Positions 34,099 through 42,798 of a stretch of DNA of 64,000 nucleotides are shown here, one piece after another; position 1 is the stretch's first letter; every line of letters starts with the position of its first letter. Position numbers and translations under genes: made by a program. The stretch spans positions 961,129-1,025,128 of the forward strand of contig CP128386.1 of assembly GCA_030345135.1 (NCBI GenBank), written 5' to 3'. The notes beneath the pieces were generated by a model that did no database searches, was not told the DNA's origin, and saw only the letters and a list, made by a program, of their open reading frames with translations. The DNA comes from Chitinophagaceae bacterium DXS. GTDB taxonomy: Bacteria; Bacteroidota; Bacteroidia; Chitinophagales; Chitinophagaceae.

Positions 34099-35844
34099 AT
34101 GTATAAGATGCTTATGGGTAAGAAATACAGGCAAGCGAAAATGGTAAGTTGGTTCGCGCCGAAAATGCTTTTTCAAACCGGGATAAAAGTAGCTATCTCC
34201 GGACTCTTTGGAAACTATGCAGACAAACGCGAAATGGAGGCAGCACTGGCTGACAAGGCAACTGATGAAAAGGAGTTAAGCAGTATGGCGGCGGATTATT
34301 CACAACGTGATGAGATGTGGATTGATTTTGTAAGTGATACAGGCGATGGATTTAATTCCACATTTTCAATTGCCCGCAGCATTGCTCAACAACAACTGCG
34401 CGTTCAGGATCATAACAGTGTACACTTGTTGAAAAGAGGCAAGATCCTTCTGCTTGGAGGAGATCAGATCTATCCTGCGCCAACTGCTGATGCTTATGAA
34501 AATAAATTCAGAACGCCTTTTGAAGCAGCCTTTCCTCTTGAAGAAAATGATCATGATCGTCCTCACATGTTTGCTATTCCCGGTAATCATGACTGGTACG
34601 ACGGTTTAGGAAACTTTTTAAAAGTATTTTGTCAGCAGAGAAACATTGGTAATTGGAAAACACTGCAACGGCGCAGTTATTTTGCTTTGCCATTACCGCA
34701 TGATCATTGGATCTGGGCAATTGATGTGCAGCTTGATGAGGATATTGATAAGCCACAGTTGGAATATTTTCAACGCATTGCCGACAATCATATGAAACAA
34801 GGCGACAAAATTATATTGCTAACTGCCGAGCCTGCATGGATCTATCATGAACTGTACAAGACAGACAAGTCATATAATCGCTTTAATTTCTTTGTGGAGA
34901 ATTACATAACGGGTAGTGATGACAGGCCGCTTGCAAAATCTTTTTGTTTGTCCGTTGTTTTAACCGGTGATCTTCATCATTACTCGCATTACGAGTCTTT
35001 AAGAGAAGGTGCTTGTTGCAAGCATTTTATTGGTTCCGGCGGTGGAGGTGCCTTTCTTCATTTTACACACAATCTTCCTGCAGAATTAACCACATTAAAG
35101 GGTGGTGCAAAACTTAAGAGTTGTTTTCCTGATGCAAAAACATCTTATACATTACTGCATGGTGTTTTGCTGTTCTTTTGGAAGAACCCATTGTTCGCCG
35201 CACTGCTTAGTGTTGTGTATTGCCTGTTATTGTGGTTTTTGCAAAGTGCCCAACCTAATTATATGCAAACGTTAAGCAGGGTTTCCTTCAGCGGATTTTT
35301 ATCCGTTACAGGAAGAGCCATATTAGCAACGCCATTTGTGTTTTTGCTCTGCGCATTGATCGTTGCCGGATTTTACAATTTTACAGATAAGAAAAAAGGA
35401 ATGCGTCGCGTAAAGTGGTTTGGCCTTATTCATGGAATTCTGCAATGTATGTTGCCTTTTTTAAGCTTTTGGTTTGTAGCAAGAACTTATTATCCCGTGT
35501 TGATGGAAGAAGTGTTGAAAGTATATTGGTGGCCAATATTTGCATTGATCATAGCCGTCACCGGTTTTATACAGGGCGGAATTTTTATGGGGTTATATCT
35601 GTACGTTTCCAATCTTGTTTTTAATAACCATATTGATGAAGCTTCATCGGCACTGGCTTGTGAAGATTATAAAAATTTTCTCAAAGTGCGGCTTAATAAA
35701 GATGGTTTGTGTATTTATCCGGTTGGTATTAAAAAGGTTACAAAATCGTGGAAGCAAAAGTATATCCGGGGAAAATTAATTGTTGAAGGTGAACTACCGG
35801 AATGTCATCTTATAGAAGATCCTATTGTTATTAAAAATAAATGA
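34099..35844 (+). CDS. Membrane-bound calcineurin-like metallophosphoesterase
   Basis: A 581-residue protein. Residues 70-320 contain the metallophosphoesterase motifs: LLLGGDQIYP (metal-binding Asp), AIPGNHDWYDGL (Asn-His-Asp) and LTGDLHHYSHYE (late histidines). Several hydrophobic segments follow (about 352-378, 400-425, 440-460, 475-505), so the C-terminal half is anchored in the inner membrane. The side of the membrane on which the catalytic part lies is not clear: there is no signal peptide, which favours the cytoplasm. Substrate unknown. Stands alone between two long intergenic regions. Confidence 0.82.
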   Translation: MYKMLMGKKYRQAKMVSWFAPKMLFQTGIKVAISGLFGNYADKREMEAALADKATDEKELSSMAADYSQRDEMWIDFVSDTGDGFNSTFSIARSIAQQQLRVQDHNSVHLLKRGKILLLGGDQIYPAPTADAYENKFRTPFEAAFPLEENDHDRPHMFAIPGNHDWYDGLGNFLKVFCQQRNIGNWKTLQRRSYFALPLPHDHWIWAIDVQLDEDIDKPQLEYFQRIADNHMKQGDKIILLTAEPAWIYHELYKTDKSYNRFNFFVENYITGSDDRPLAKSFCLSVVLTGDLHHYSHYESLREGACCKHFIGSGGGGAFLHFTHNLPAELTTLKGGAKLKSCFPDAKTSYTLLHGVLLFFWKNPLFAALLSVVYCLLLWFLQSAQPNYMQTLSRVSFSGFLSVTGRAILATPFVFLLCALIVAGFYNFTDKKKGMRRVKWFGLIHGILQCMLPFLSFWFVARTYYPVLMEEVLKVYWWPIFALIIAVTGFIQGGIFMGLYLYVSNLVFNNHIDEASSALACEDYKNFLKVRLNKDGLCIYPVGIKKVTKSWKQKYIRGKLIVEGELPECHLIEDPIVIKNK

Positions 35845-36129
35845 AAAAAGGGTGATGAAAGTCTTGTGCAATAGTTGAGGTGATTGATTTTCAGGTAATT
35901 TAAGTGGCATTAAACTTGCAGCTAATCCGGCTATAACTAACCGCTTATTGATAGATTGATAAATGAGGTAAAAATTTTTGCTGCAGTGCATACTAGAACG
36001 TATTTGCGACCGTTAGATATAATAGATTGTAAAACAGGACGCCCTCAAAGAAGCCATCAGAACCTGTGTTAAATGATAATGGCCTCTGCAAGATTAATTT
36101 TATCACTAAGACGTTGCTACAAAAAATAT
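35845..36129. other. Intergenic stretch without a supported gene
   Basis: AT-rich and unremarkable. No RNA gene, repeat array or hairpin stands out. Confidence 0.4.
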
Positions 36130-36252
36130 TTATTGTAAATTGATAATATCAATATCTACAATAGTATAAGCTTTTTTATCATACCTATTGAGGGTATATC
36201 CGGCTGCTGTTTCTACAGTAGCCTTAATTTTATTACTTAAATATATAAGCAC
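36130..36252 (-). pseudogene. Possible C-terminal gene remnant
   Basis: A 40-residue frame opening at GTG and reading NKIKATVETAAGYTLNRYD then KKAYTIVDIDIINLQ before TAA. It looks protein-like (alternating hydrophobic strand at the end) but is too short to place. The rest of the sequence up to the MITE-like element (36253-36446) shows no gene. Confidence 0.25.
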
Positions 36253-36446
36253 TTATATAGTTAATTACGCCTTCTTGAGGTGCATTGTTTAAATGCCGGG
36301 TGTGTCTATTGCAATGATGCGCAGTGATTATCTGGAAAGGAAGTGTTGTCTCTGCACAAGTGCGGTAGACACAAAGCTGAGCCGCATACTTGCGCCAGGA
36401 ATCTGATTTCCTATCAGCAGGAAGCTCTGTTGGTGCTTTAGATGTT

Positions 36447-36712
36447 CTTAACTAAATGACGTTGTCCACGATTTTGCTTTTTGCGGTTTGCTAAAGCGCA
36501 ATGTCATTTAGTTAAGGATGGTTCGCTGGTGTTGCTCCGTAGGAGCATCCGCTTTGTAGAAAGAAAAAAACGCATCGTTCAAGCTCCTTTAGGAGCTACC
36601 TGTCAAGCGTTACAGGAGACTCCGCTCGAATCCGGTGATATTTTTAAAATCCTGATTTTCTACAAACAGAAGCTCCGCCGGAGCTATAAATATTCTTAAC
36701 CAAATGACATTG
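36447..36712. mobile_element. Composite MITE-like element with CTTAACTAAATGACATTG termini
   Basis: Three copies of one 18-bp end: CTTAACTAAATGACGTTG at 36447-36464, its inverse CAATGTCATTTAGTTAAG at 36499-36516, and CTTAACCAAATGACATTG at 36695-36712. The last two bound a 214-bp unit that contains small palindromes GCTCCGTAGGAGC, GCTCCTTTAGGAGC and GCTCCGCCGGAGC. The outer first copy forms a 70-bp inverted pair with the second. No transposase is encoded. Related ends occur at 60813 and 61031. Confidence 0.65.
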
Positions 36713-36798
36713 TGCTAAAGCGGAACGGCAATGAAAAGAACTTGTACATTTGCTTCTCTCTCGTATTCATTTTTAGACAACGATTTAAAAGATACACG

Positions 36799-37809
36799 AT
36801 GAAAGCAATCGGATTTAAAAAGTCATTACCTATAGCAGAGCAGGAGAGTTTTATAGAGTTTGAATTGGATAAGCCTGTTCCCGGCGACCGCGATTTGCTG
36901 GTTAGAATTAAAGCAATCAGCGTTAACCCTGTTGATTTTAAAGTCAGGCAAAATAGCGCAAAAGAAAACGTTCTTGCTGAACCAAAGATCATTGGCTGGG
37001 ATGCAGCAGGAATAGTTGAATCGGTTGGGAAGTCTGTTACACTATTTAAACCCGGAGATGAAGTGTATTATGCCGGTGACCTGACCAGGCCCGGGTCAAA
37101 TGCAGAATATCAGCTCGTAGATGAAAGGATTGTCGGCAGAAAACCTTTAAAACTAAACGATGCCGAGGCTGCTGCGATGCCACTTACTACACTAACTGCA
37201 TGGGAAGTTTTATTTGATCGTTTTCGCATTGATGACAGGGATAAAGGTAAGTCTGTGCTCGTACTTGGCGGTGCCGGAGGCGTAGGTTCAATTGCGATTC
37301 AGCTTGCTAAGAAAATAGCAGGTTTACATGTTATCGCTACCGCCAGTCGCCCGGAAACCGAGGAATGGTGCAGGCAAATGGGAGCAGATGTTGTAGTTAA
37401 TCATCATCATTTGATAGAAGATCTCGGGAAGGCCGGTTATAAAGAAATTGATTTTATTATTGATCTTGTTGATATTAACAGCTATTGGGATACCGTTGTA
37501 CAACTTATCAAGCCTCAGGGACATATTGCTTCCATAACAGGTTCAGCTGCTCCGGTTGCATTGAATAAGCTGAAGAATAAAAGTGTAACATTCTCCTGGG
37601 AACTTATGTATACGCGTTCAATGTATCAAACCGATGATATGATCGAGCAACATAATATTCTTAATAAGGTAGCCGATCTGCTCGATAATGGGACTATTGT
37701 ACATACGCTGAATACAACATTCAATGGGTTTACTGTAGATAATTTGAAAGAAGCACATCGCTTGCAGGAATCCGGAAAATCAATTGGCAAAACAGTTATT
37801 GTTTTTTAG
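36799..37809 (+). CDS. Zinc-type alcohol dehydrogenase-like (quinone oxidoreductase family) MDR
   Basis: A 336-residue medium-chain dehydrogenase/reductase. The GroES-like domain is at 1-125 (PVPGDRDLLVRIKAISVNPVD, GWDAAGIVESVGKSV), and the Rossmann domain has VLGGAGGVGSIAIQLAKKI near residue 155. The cysteine ligands of catalytic zinc are absent, so it is probably an NADPH-dependent quinone or enone reductase. The start at 36799 is chosen because residues of the longer frame (from 36712) fall inside the MITE-like element. It is 41 bp from the next gene and likely co-transcribed with it. Confidence 0.85.
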   Translation: MKAIGFKKSLPIAEQESFIEFELDKPVPGDRDLLVRIKAISVNPVDFKVRQNSAKENVLAEPKIIGWDAAGIVESVGKSVTLFKPGDEVYYAGDLTRPGSNAEYQLVDERIVGRKPLKLNDAEAAAMPLTTLTAWEVLFDRFRIDDRDKGKSVLVLGGAGGVGSIAIQLAKKIAGLHVIATASRPETEEWCRQMGADVVVNHHHLIEDLGKAGYKEIDFIIDLVDINSYWDTVVQLIKPQGHIASITGSAAPVALNKLKNKSVTFSWELMYTRSMYQTDDMIEQHNILNKVADLLDNGTIVHTLNTTFNGFTVDNLKEAHRLQESGKSIGKTVIVF

Positions 37810-37850
37810 TGTGAAGTGCTACGTATTAGGCGTGTTTAAAAACCAAAAGC

Positions 37851-38579
37851 ATGAAATTATCAAATAACAAGATCCTTATTACCGGCGGAGCTAGTGGTAT
37901 TGGATTTGGACTTGCACAAAGATTTGTACAGGAAGGGAATACAGTTATTATTTGCGGGCGCCGTGAATCGGCATTAAAAGAAGCTGCATCAAAGCTGCCT
38001 TCTGTTATTACAAAAGTGTGTGACCTGGCAATAGCCCAGGAGAGAGAAGATCTTTATAAATGGATTGAAAAAGAACATAACGATCTAAATGTATTGGTAA
38101 ACAATGCCGGTATTCAAAATTGGATGTCGTTTGAGGATGAAGATTTTTATGAAAAAGCAAAAACTGAAATCATAACAAATGTTGAAGCACCAGTGCACTT
38201 AATTAAACTGTTTTTGGAACTTCCCGGGCTGAATACCATTCTTAACGTTACTTCCGGGCTTTCGTTTGTCCCATTAACAAAGGTGCCCGTTTATTCAGCA
38301 ACAAAAGCTTTTTTTCATTCCTTTACACTTTCAATGCAGCACCTGTTAAAGCCAAAGGGAATAGAAGTTATAGAAGTAGTGCCGCCTGCATTAAATACAG
38401 ATCTTGGTGGCAAAGGTATTCATGATTTTGCACCACCGGTTGAAGGCTTTATCGATGCAATATTTGCGCAGTTGAAAGAAGGCAAGACCCAACTTACGTA
38501 CGGCTTCAGTGAAGCTATGGTAAATGCCGGTCCGGCCGATTTGCAAATGGCATTCGCCCGTATGAATGGAACCGAATAA
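37851..38579 (+). CDS. Short-chain dehydrogenase/reductase (DltE-like)
   Basis: A 242-residue classical SDR. Cofactor motif ITGGASGIGFGLAQRF at residues 10-25, NNAGIQ near residue 84, a catalytic serine in VTSGLSFVP and the YSATK pair near residue 150. The ending, with PPALNTDLGGKG, resembles DltE-type oxidoreductases. Substrate unknown. Probably an operon with the preceding MDR. The TAA stop is followed immediately by TACGAATTACGAAC word repeats. Confidence 0.86.
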   Translation: MKLSNNKILITGGASGIGFGLAQRFVQEGNTVIICGRRESALKEAASKLPSVITKVCDLAIAQEREDLYKWIEKEHNDLNVLVNNAGIQNWMSFEDEDFYEKAKTEIITNVEAPVHLIKLFLELPGLNTILNVTSGLSFVPLTKVPVYSATKAFFHSFTLSMQHLLKPKGIEVIEVVPPALNTDLGGKGIHDFAPPVEGFIDAIFAQLKEGKTQLTYGFSEAMVNAGPADLQMAFARMNGTE

Positions 38580-38610
38580 GTACGAATTACGAACTACGAA
38601 GTACTTAAGT
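38580..38610. repeat. TACGAATTACGAACTACGAAG word repeat at a stop codon
   Basis: Three degenerate copies starting at the first base after the SDR stop codon. Confidence 0.7.
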
Positions 38611-38676
38611 GTGACAGGTCTTTTTTTCTCAACACCATAAGAAGACATTATCTGAAACTGTAATTACTGTTGCAAA

Positions 38677-38730
38677 AAAAATGTTGGTATGTCCAGCCGT
38701 TATCAATTCCGGCTTACACACCAACATTTT
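38677..38730. terminator. Long hairpin, probable bidirectional terminator
   Basis: AAAATGTTGG (38677-38686) and CCAACATTTT (38721-38730) with a partly paired interior and A/T runs on either side, between convergent genes. Confidence 0.65.
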
Positions 38731-38789
38731 ATAATTCTTTATCCGTTCTTAAAAACTTTCTTTCTAATCTTTTATCCTTCTTACTCTCT

Positions 38790-38884
38790 TACCCGTCTCA
38801 CGGTCTTACATGTCTTACGATCTTACATGTCTTACGATCTTACATGTCTTACGGTCTTACATGTCTTACTCTCTTACGGTATTC
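38790..38884. repeat. GTCTTACATGTCTTACG tandem array
   Basis: About five degenerate copies of a 17-18 bp unit (TCTTACATGTCTTACGG). The array ends next to the stop of the TIGR00266 gene. Confidence 0.8.
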
Positions 38885-39673
38885 CTAATCCCCGTCCAGC
38901 AAATTCCCCAATCCACCCAATATGCTGCCTTCTTCTTTACGGTTATACGTGCCATATTGTAATATGCGACCGGCGAGACGACTAATCGGAAGACTTTGGA
39001 TCCAGACTTTACCAGGTCCGCGAAGTGTCGCAAAGAAAACACCCTCACCTCCGAATAAAGTGTTTTTGATGCCACCTACGAACTGGATATCATATTCAAC
39101 ATTAGCTGTGAAAGCGACGATACAGCCGGTGTCAATTTTAATCAGCTCGCCAGGCATCAGTTCCTTTTCTACTACATGTCCGCCGGCGTGCATAAAGGCC
39201 ATACCGTCGCCATCCAGGCGTTCCATGATAAATCCTTCGCCACCAAACAGACCCGTGCCGAGTTTTCGCTGAAATTCTATTCCGATGCTAACCCCTTTTG
39301 CTGCGCAGAGAAAGGCATCTTTCTGGCAAATTATTCTTCCACCCAGGCGAAGAAGGTCAAGCGGAATGATCTTTCCGGGATAAGGCGAGGCAAAGCTTAC
39401 ATGTCTTTTTCCTTGTCCTATGTTTGTAAAGGCTGTCATGAATAGGTTTTCGCCCACAAGTAACCTTTTGCCTGCGCTGAAAAGTTTGCCGAGAAGTCCA
39501 CCTGATTGTTGCTGGCTGCCATCTCCAAAAATTGTCTGCATCTGTATACCATCGTCCATCATCATAAAAGCGCCAGGCTCGGCAACGGCTGTTTCCCCCG
39601 GATCAAGTTCAACTTCTACATATTGCATCTCTTCACCAAAGATCCTGTAGTCAATCTCGTGATTATTGATCAT
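38885..39673 (-). CDS. TIGR00266 / AIM24 family protein
   Basis: A 262-residue beta-rich protein. The sequence follows the TIGR00266 family from end to end: VEVELDPGETAVAEPGAFM, MQTIFGDGS, FASPYPGKIIPLDL, FGGEGFIMERLDGDGMAFMH, DTGCIVAFT, FVGGIKNTLFGGEGVFFATL and QSLPISRLA. The fold is a trimeric pseudo-symmetric barrel related to mitochondrial AIM24. Molecular function is not established. Gene is convergent with the upstream SDR. Confidence 0.92.
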   Translation of the reverse strand: MINNHEIDYRIFGEEMQYVEVELDPGETAVAEPGAFMMMDDGIQMQTIFGDGSQQQSGGLLGKLFSAGKRLLVGENLFMTAFTNIGQGKRHVSFASPYPGKIIPLDLLRLGGRIICQKDAFLCAAKGVSIGIEFQRKLGTGLFGGEGFIMERLDGDGMAFMHAGGHVVEKELMPGELIKIDTGCIVAFTANVEYDIQFVGGIKNTLFGGEGVFFATLRGPGKVWIQSLPISRLAGRILQYGTYNRKEEGSILGGLGNLLDGD

Positions 39674-39834
39674 AAAATGAGTTTTAATATTTTAGGTTGA
39701 AAGTAGCAAAATGATGAACACGATTTCTGAAGAAAGGGAGATTTTATGCTATTGGTGTGCCAATTATATGAATGGAGAATAGGAGGGAGGATTGTAAGAG
39801 CGTTCGGGGTATTCATATTGATTCAATGTCGGTA

Positions 39835-39999
39835 TTAATCGAATTTTATCTTTCTCTTTTTCATTTCCTCTTTTAGCTTGTCAGGAATGTCGCGGCATTT
39901 GCAATTCTTCGCATGTTCAAGATGCCATTCAATGCGTTGCTCTGTAGTGGCATTCTTCGGCATTGGGTGAGCAAGGTGCCATTCTTTGTTGAGTTTCAT
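39835..39999 (-). CDS. Small protein of unknown function (54 aa)
   Basis: A 54-codon gene starting ATG at 39999. Translation opens MKLNKEWHLAHPMPKNATTE and continues with QRIEWHLEHAKNCKCRDIPD and a lysine-rich tail. The two WHL(A/E)H repeats and the CKC pair suggest a small metal- or nucleic-acid-binding protein. No mapped function. Similar short proteins with the same PMPKNAT pattern are, to my knowledge, common in Bacteroidota. It sits between two minus-strand genes and 18 bp after the GNAT gene's stop codon. Confidence 0.65.
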   Translation of the reverse strand: MKLNKEWHLAHPMPKNATTEQRIEWHLEHAKNCKCRDIPDKLKEEMKKRKIKFD

Positions 40000-40017
40000 A
40001 TGAGATTTTTGATTGTC

Positions 40018-40596
40018 TTATGGATAATTTTTTTCTGATGGTTTGAAATAACTGTTCAGAAACGGATTTAAATCCAACCACATTAATCTCGTTTCATGTA
40101 TGTCATCTAATGAACCAAGAAAATCAAATCCATTTTTAAGGTAGAAGGTAGTTGCCTTTTTTTTGGCATCTACAATAAGAAATTTACAAGCACATGATTT
40201 ATTACACTCAATTGCAATGCTGATAATGTAATTGAGTATTTCCTGTCCAATGCCTTTATTATGCAAATTTTTGTCGACGGCCAATCGGCCGATTTTAATC
40301 GCGCCGAAACTTTTTAAATGACGCTTTTCATAAGGAATTCCTCTTTTTTTCAAAAAGGCTTTTCGCTGATTTGCCGAAGTAAAGCTAATCTCTTCTACTC
40401 TTAAGGAATCATTGAACAGCGAAAAATAAGCAATCATTTTTCGGTGCTGATTTAGTACCATGAAAGTCTTTGCGAGGTGGGCCGACGCATAATTTATTGC
40501 ATCTTCCTGAAAAAAGTCATTGAGGTCGTCATCTCCACAATCAAAAGCTGGTAATAATGTTTCTCTGGAAATTGGGCGTAGGGTAAAAATGGGCAA
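40018..40596 (-). CDS. GNAT-family N-acetyltransferase, possible toxin
   Basis: A 192-residue GNAT protein. The acetyl-CoA loop is IGRLAVDKNLHNKGIGQEIL (NKGIGQ core, near residue 108). The N-terminus, RPISRETLLPAFDCGDDDLN followed by DFFQEDAINYA, resembles GNAT toxins of the TacT/AtaT group and their relatives, which acetylate aminoacyl-tRNA. It begins 11 bp after a tiny basic protein on the same strand, the order expected for antitoxin then toxin. Toxicity is inferred from arrangement and family only. Confidence 0.8.
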   Translation of the reverse strand: MPIFTLRPISRETLLPAFDCGDDDLNDFFQEDAINYASAHLAKTFMVLNQHRKMIAYFSLFNDSLRVEEISFTSANQRKAFLKKRGIPYEKRHLKSFGAIKIGRLAVDKNLHNKGIGQEILNYIISIAIECNKSCACKFLIVDAKKKATTFYLKNGFDFLGSLDDIHETRLMWLDLNPFLNSYFKPSEKNYP

Positions 40597-40607
40597 GGGA
40601 TAATTTT

Positions 40608-40763
40608 TTAATTGATATGGCGTCGAAATTTTTTTGCGCTCTCAAAAATTGCATTCATTCTCTCGATGCTTATGATTTCGTGCTTTTTCTTTTCAATTTT
40701 TTTTAAAAAGATTTCAGCATCTCTGCCTTTTAAGTCAGGCGTATTCTTAATTGGTTTGGCCAT
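40608..40763 (-). CDS. Small basic protein, candidate antitoxin
   Basis: A 51-residue product from the ATG at 40763 (MAKPIKNTPDLKGRDAEIFL). A longer frame from 40793 adds 10 residues and is less likely. Charged and helical, with lysine-rich ends. It precedes the GNAT gene by 11 bp. It lacks a clear ribbon-helix-helix motif, so its DNA-binding ability is uncertain, but size, charge and position fit the antitoxin of a GNAT toxin pair. Confidence 0.65.
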   Translation of the reverse strand: MAKPIKNTPDLKGRDAEIFLKKIEKKKHEIISIERMNAIFESAKKFRRHIN

Positions 40764-40826
40764 CAGTATTCTTTGCAAATTATGAAAGCTCAAAAATAAT
40801 AAAAAAATATCATATTAATATGCCTG

Positions 40827-41672
40827 TCAATTTAATGAAAACTCAAAGTAAACCGGCAAATGATCAGATATCAATCGTGCTTCACTCACATTCGCAAGTG
40901 ATCTGTAAAAATGAATAGCGTCAGCCTTTAAATATGAGACCTTTTCCGGTTTAAAGAAGATATTATCAAATTCAGATGCCAGGCATTCCTGATTAGCGCA
41001 TTTTTGCCTGAGACTGGTCTTTTGATTGGTCAGTGCAGGAATGTATCCCATCTGCTTTAAAGGATTAAAAACAGAATGCGATTGTGGCAAGTTGAAATCA
41101 CCGCAAAACAGCAAATTCAGATCTGGATATTCATCGGGCAGGAACCTGAAATATTTTATTTCGGTTTGAGGTTGTTTGCTTTTAGTGATGGCGTGAAAAT
41201 TTGCCAGTGTAAAAGTTTTGCCGTTAAAAGAAAAACTGCAATAAAAAGGTTCGCGGTCTATTTGTCGATGATAAGCTTGCTCCAGCCAGGGTTTAGTGAT
41301 CCGTTTTAGGAGCCTGGGTTTCCATAAGTATGCATACCGTTCTCTTTTGTAAGAGTTATCGCCGCTTGTAGGTTCACTGATTACATAATCCCATTTTTCG
41401 CCTTTCCTGTTGAGTATATCAGCAAGTTTCGCGACAGCTTGTGCGCCACCATAACCAGCAACAACTTCCTGTATCATCAGAATGTCAAAATCTTTTACCG
41501 TGTTTGCAATGAAGTTGATAGCAGAATCGGATTTGCTTTTGCCAAAATCCTTGAGATTCCATGAACAAATGGTGATTGAGTTTTTCGCTGTGTATGCAGA
41601 AGTTGAAAGCTGGCATAGCACAACAGTAAAAATCATTAGTATCCGATAAGTAATTTTTTTCCAGATCTGCAT
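40827..41672 (-). CDS. Exported endonuclease/exonuclease/phosphatase-family protein
   Basis: A 281-residue protein with a signal peptide (hydrophobic stretch to about residue 25). The EEP fold motifs are complete: ICSWNLKDFG (Asn), MIQEVV (Glu), LLFCGDFNLPQSHS (Asp-Asn) and LISDHLPVYFE (Asp-His). Such exported proteins act on phosphodiesters or phospholipids, and periplasmic DNase activity is possible. The substrate cannot be told from sequence. Confidence 0.87.
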   Translation of the reverse strand: MQIWKKITYRILMIFTVVLCQLSTSAYTAKNSITICSWNLKDFGKSKSDSAINFIANTVKDFDILMIQEVVAGYGGAQAVAKLADILNRKGEKWDYVISEPTSGDNSYKRERYAYLWKPRLLKRITKPWLEQAYHRQIDREPFYCSFSFNGKTFTLANFHAITKSKQPQTEIKYFRFLPDEYPDLNLLFCGDFNLPQSHSVFNPLKQMGYIPALTNQKTSLRQKCANQECLASEFDNIFFKPEKVSYLKADAIHFYRSLANVSEARLISDHLPVYFEFSLN

Positions 41673-41687
41673 ATGTCTATCTTATTG

Positions 41688-41910
41688 CTACCTGAACTTT
41701 TTGAGATCATCCAGGGAAATTCCTAATGTTCTGAGATTGTTTTTTACAATCATGATCGGGACAGGATCAATATGGTCCTGAAGTACAATCGGTCGCGTAG
41801 CCTTTTCATGAATATAGACATAATGACGTTTGTGATGTCTTAGTAGCTGACAGCCGACACGTTCAAGAAATCTCAGGAAGTGTTTTAAGGGGAATATTAT
41901 TAGGGTTCAT
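41688..41910 (-). pseudogene. hicA: hicA-like toxin gene with a frameshift
   Basis: From ATG at 41910 the frame reads MNPNNIPLKT and then hits a stop. Dropping one A from the AAAA run (minus strand, 41883-41886) restores MNPNNIPLKHFLRFLERVGC, then RHHKRHYVYIHEKATRP and NNLRTLGISLDDLKKFR to a TAG at 41688-41690, a full-length 73-residue HicA-like protein with the active-site histidine in place. The shifted frame has no start codon of its own. The order after the hicB-like gene, 13 bp apart, fits Bacteroidota HicBA pairs. Either the toxin is inactivated or the run is a frameshifting or sequencing artefact. Confidence 0.78.
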
Positions 41911-41923
41911 TACTTTGCTGCGT

Positions 41924-42313
41924 TCAAAAGGTCAAATGTATGGGTTTGGATTTTTTCTTGTAATCGTGCTTGTTAATCATCTCAGTGAGGTTGTCGTCTT
42001 TTTGAACAAGCCATGAAAAAGTTGGTGGCATAGGAGCGTGCCTGGCTTTGATTTTCCACCCTCTTTTCTGCAAGTCTTCAATAAGGCTGTTATTATTGGC
42101 TGTAAAATGCAGGTATTCATCCAAAACCACATCCCAACTCCGTCTGGCGTCAGAGAGCGTGTTGCAATAGCCAACAAGATCAAGGGCCGGACTGTAGACG
42201 TAAAAAATTCCATCTTCTTTATATTCAATTACGTCAATTTTTACCGTTACAACCTGATGCTGGTTACTCAATTTGTATGAGTCTATATATTTCCCCGTTG
42301 AAGGCATATGCAT
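41924..42313 (-). CDS. hicB: HicB-like antitoxin
   Basis: A 129-residue protein. Residues 20-80 match the HicB-type partial RNase H-like fold (IDVIEYKEDGIFYVYSPALD, YCNTLSDARRSWDVVLDEYL). The remainder (LQKRGWKIKARHAPMPPTF) is a linker with a basic tail and no obvious DNA-binding motif. It precedes the frameshifted hicA by 13 bp. HicB normally binds and neutralises the HicA mRNA interferase. Here its partner appears broken. Confidence 0.75.
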   Translation of the reverse strand: MHMPSTGKYIDSYKLSNQHQVVTVKIDVIEYKEDGIFYVYSPALDLVGYCNTLSDARRSWDVVLDEYLHFTANNNSLIEDLQKRGWKIKARHAPMPPTFSWLVQKDDNLTEMINKHDYKKKSKPIHLTF

Positions 42314-42471
42314 TTTTCTTCACCTTAAATGTAACTCAGAATATAAACGACCCGGAAAGGAAGTCGCAATTTCTGTAATGTAGTAAATGAATTGCTTGTA
42401 ATAGGCTCAGGTTCTATTTTGGGTTTACTGTTAAAAAAAGAAAACCCCTGATTTCTCAGAGGTTTTTCGAG

Positions 42472-42558
42472 TGCCCCAGGCGGGACTTGAACCCGCACTC
42501 GCGTTTGCGGCGAACAGGATTTTAAGTCCTGCGTGTCTACCAATTCCACCACCAGGGC
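42472..42558 (-). tRNA. tRNA-Leu (anticodon TAA)
   Basis: An 87-nt gene on the minus strand starting GCCCTGGTGGTGGAATTGG. The anticodon stem-loop CAGGACTTAAAATCCTG carries TAA. A long variable arm with GTTCGCCGCAAACGCGAG is typical of leucine tRNA, and the T-loop GGTTCAAGTCC is intact. CCA is not encoded. Confidence 0.93.
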
Positions 42559-42630
42559 GAACCGTTTGTTGATTGATCTTCCAGGAAAATCAACCGAAAA
42601 AAAATCCCGCATTTAGCGGGAATCTTTCAG

Positions 42631-42703
<73 letters not shown>

Positions 42704-42798
42704 TTGTTTATTTAAAGAACTTTTGTTGGTTGTTTTTGTTTTGGGAGTGCAAAGATAGAAATCTGTTTGAAACTTCAAAATTTTTCTTCAAAAATTTT

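Noticed and set aside
38790-38884. CRISPR-like look of the GTCTTACATGTCTTACG array
   Set aside because: The units are contiguous and degenerate without spacers.
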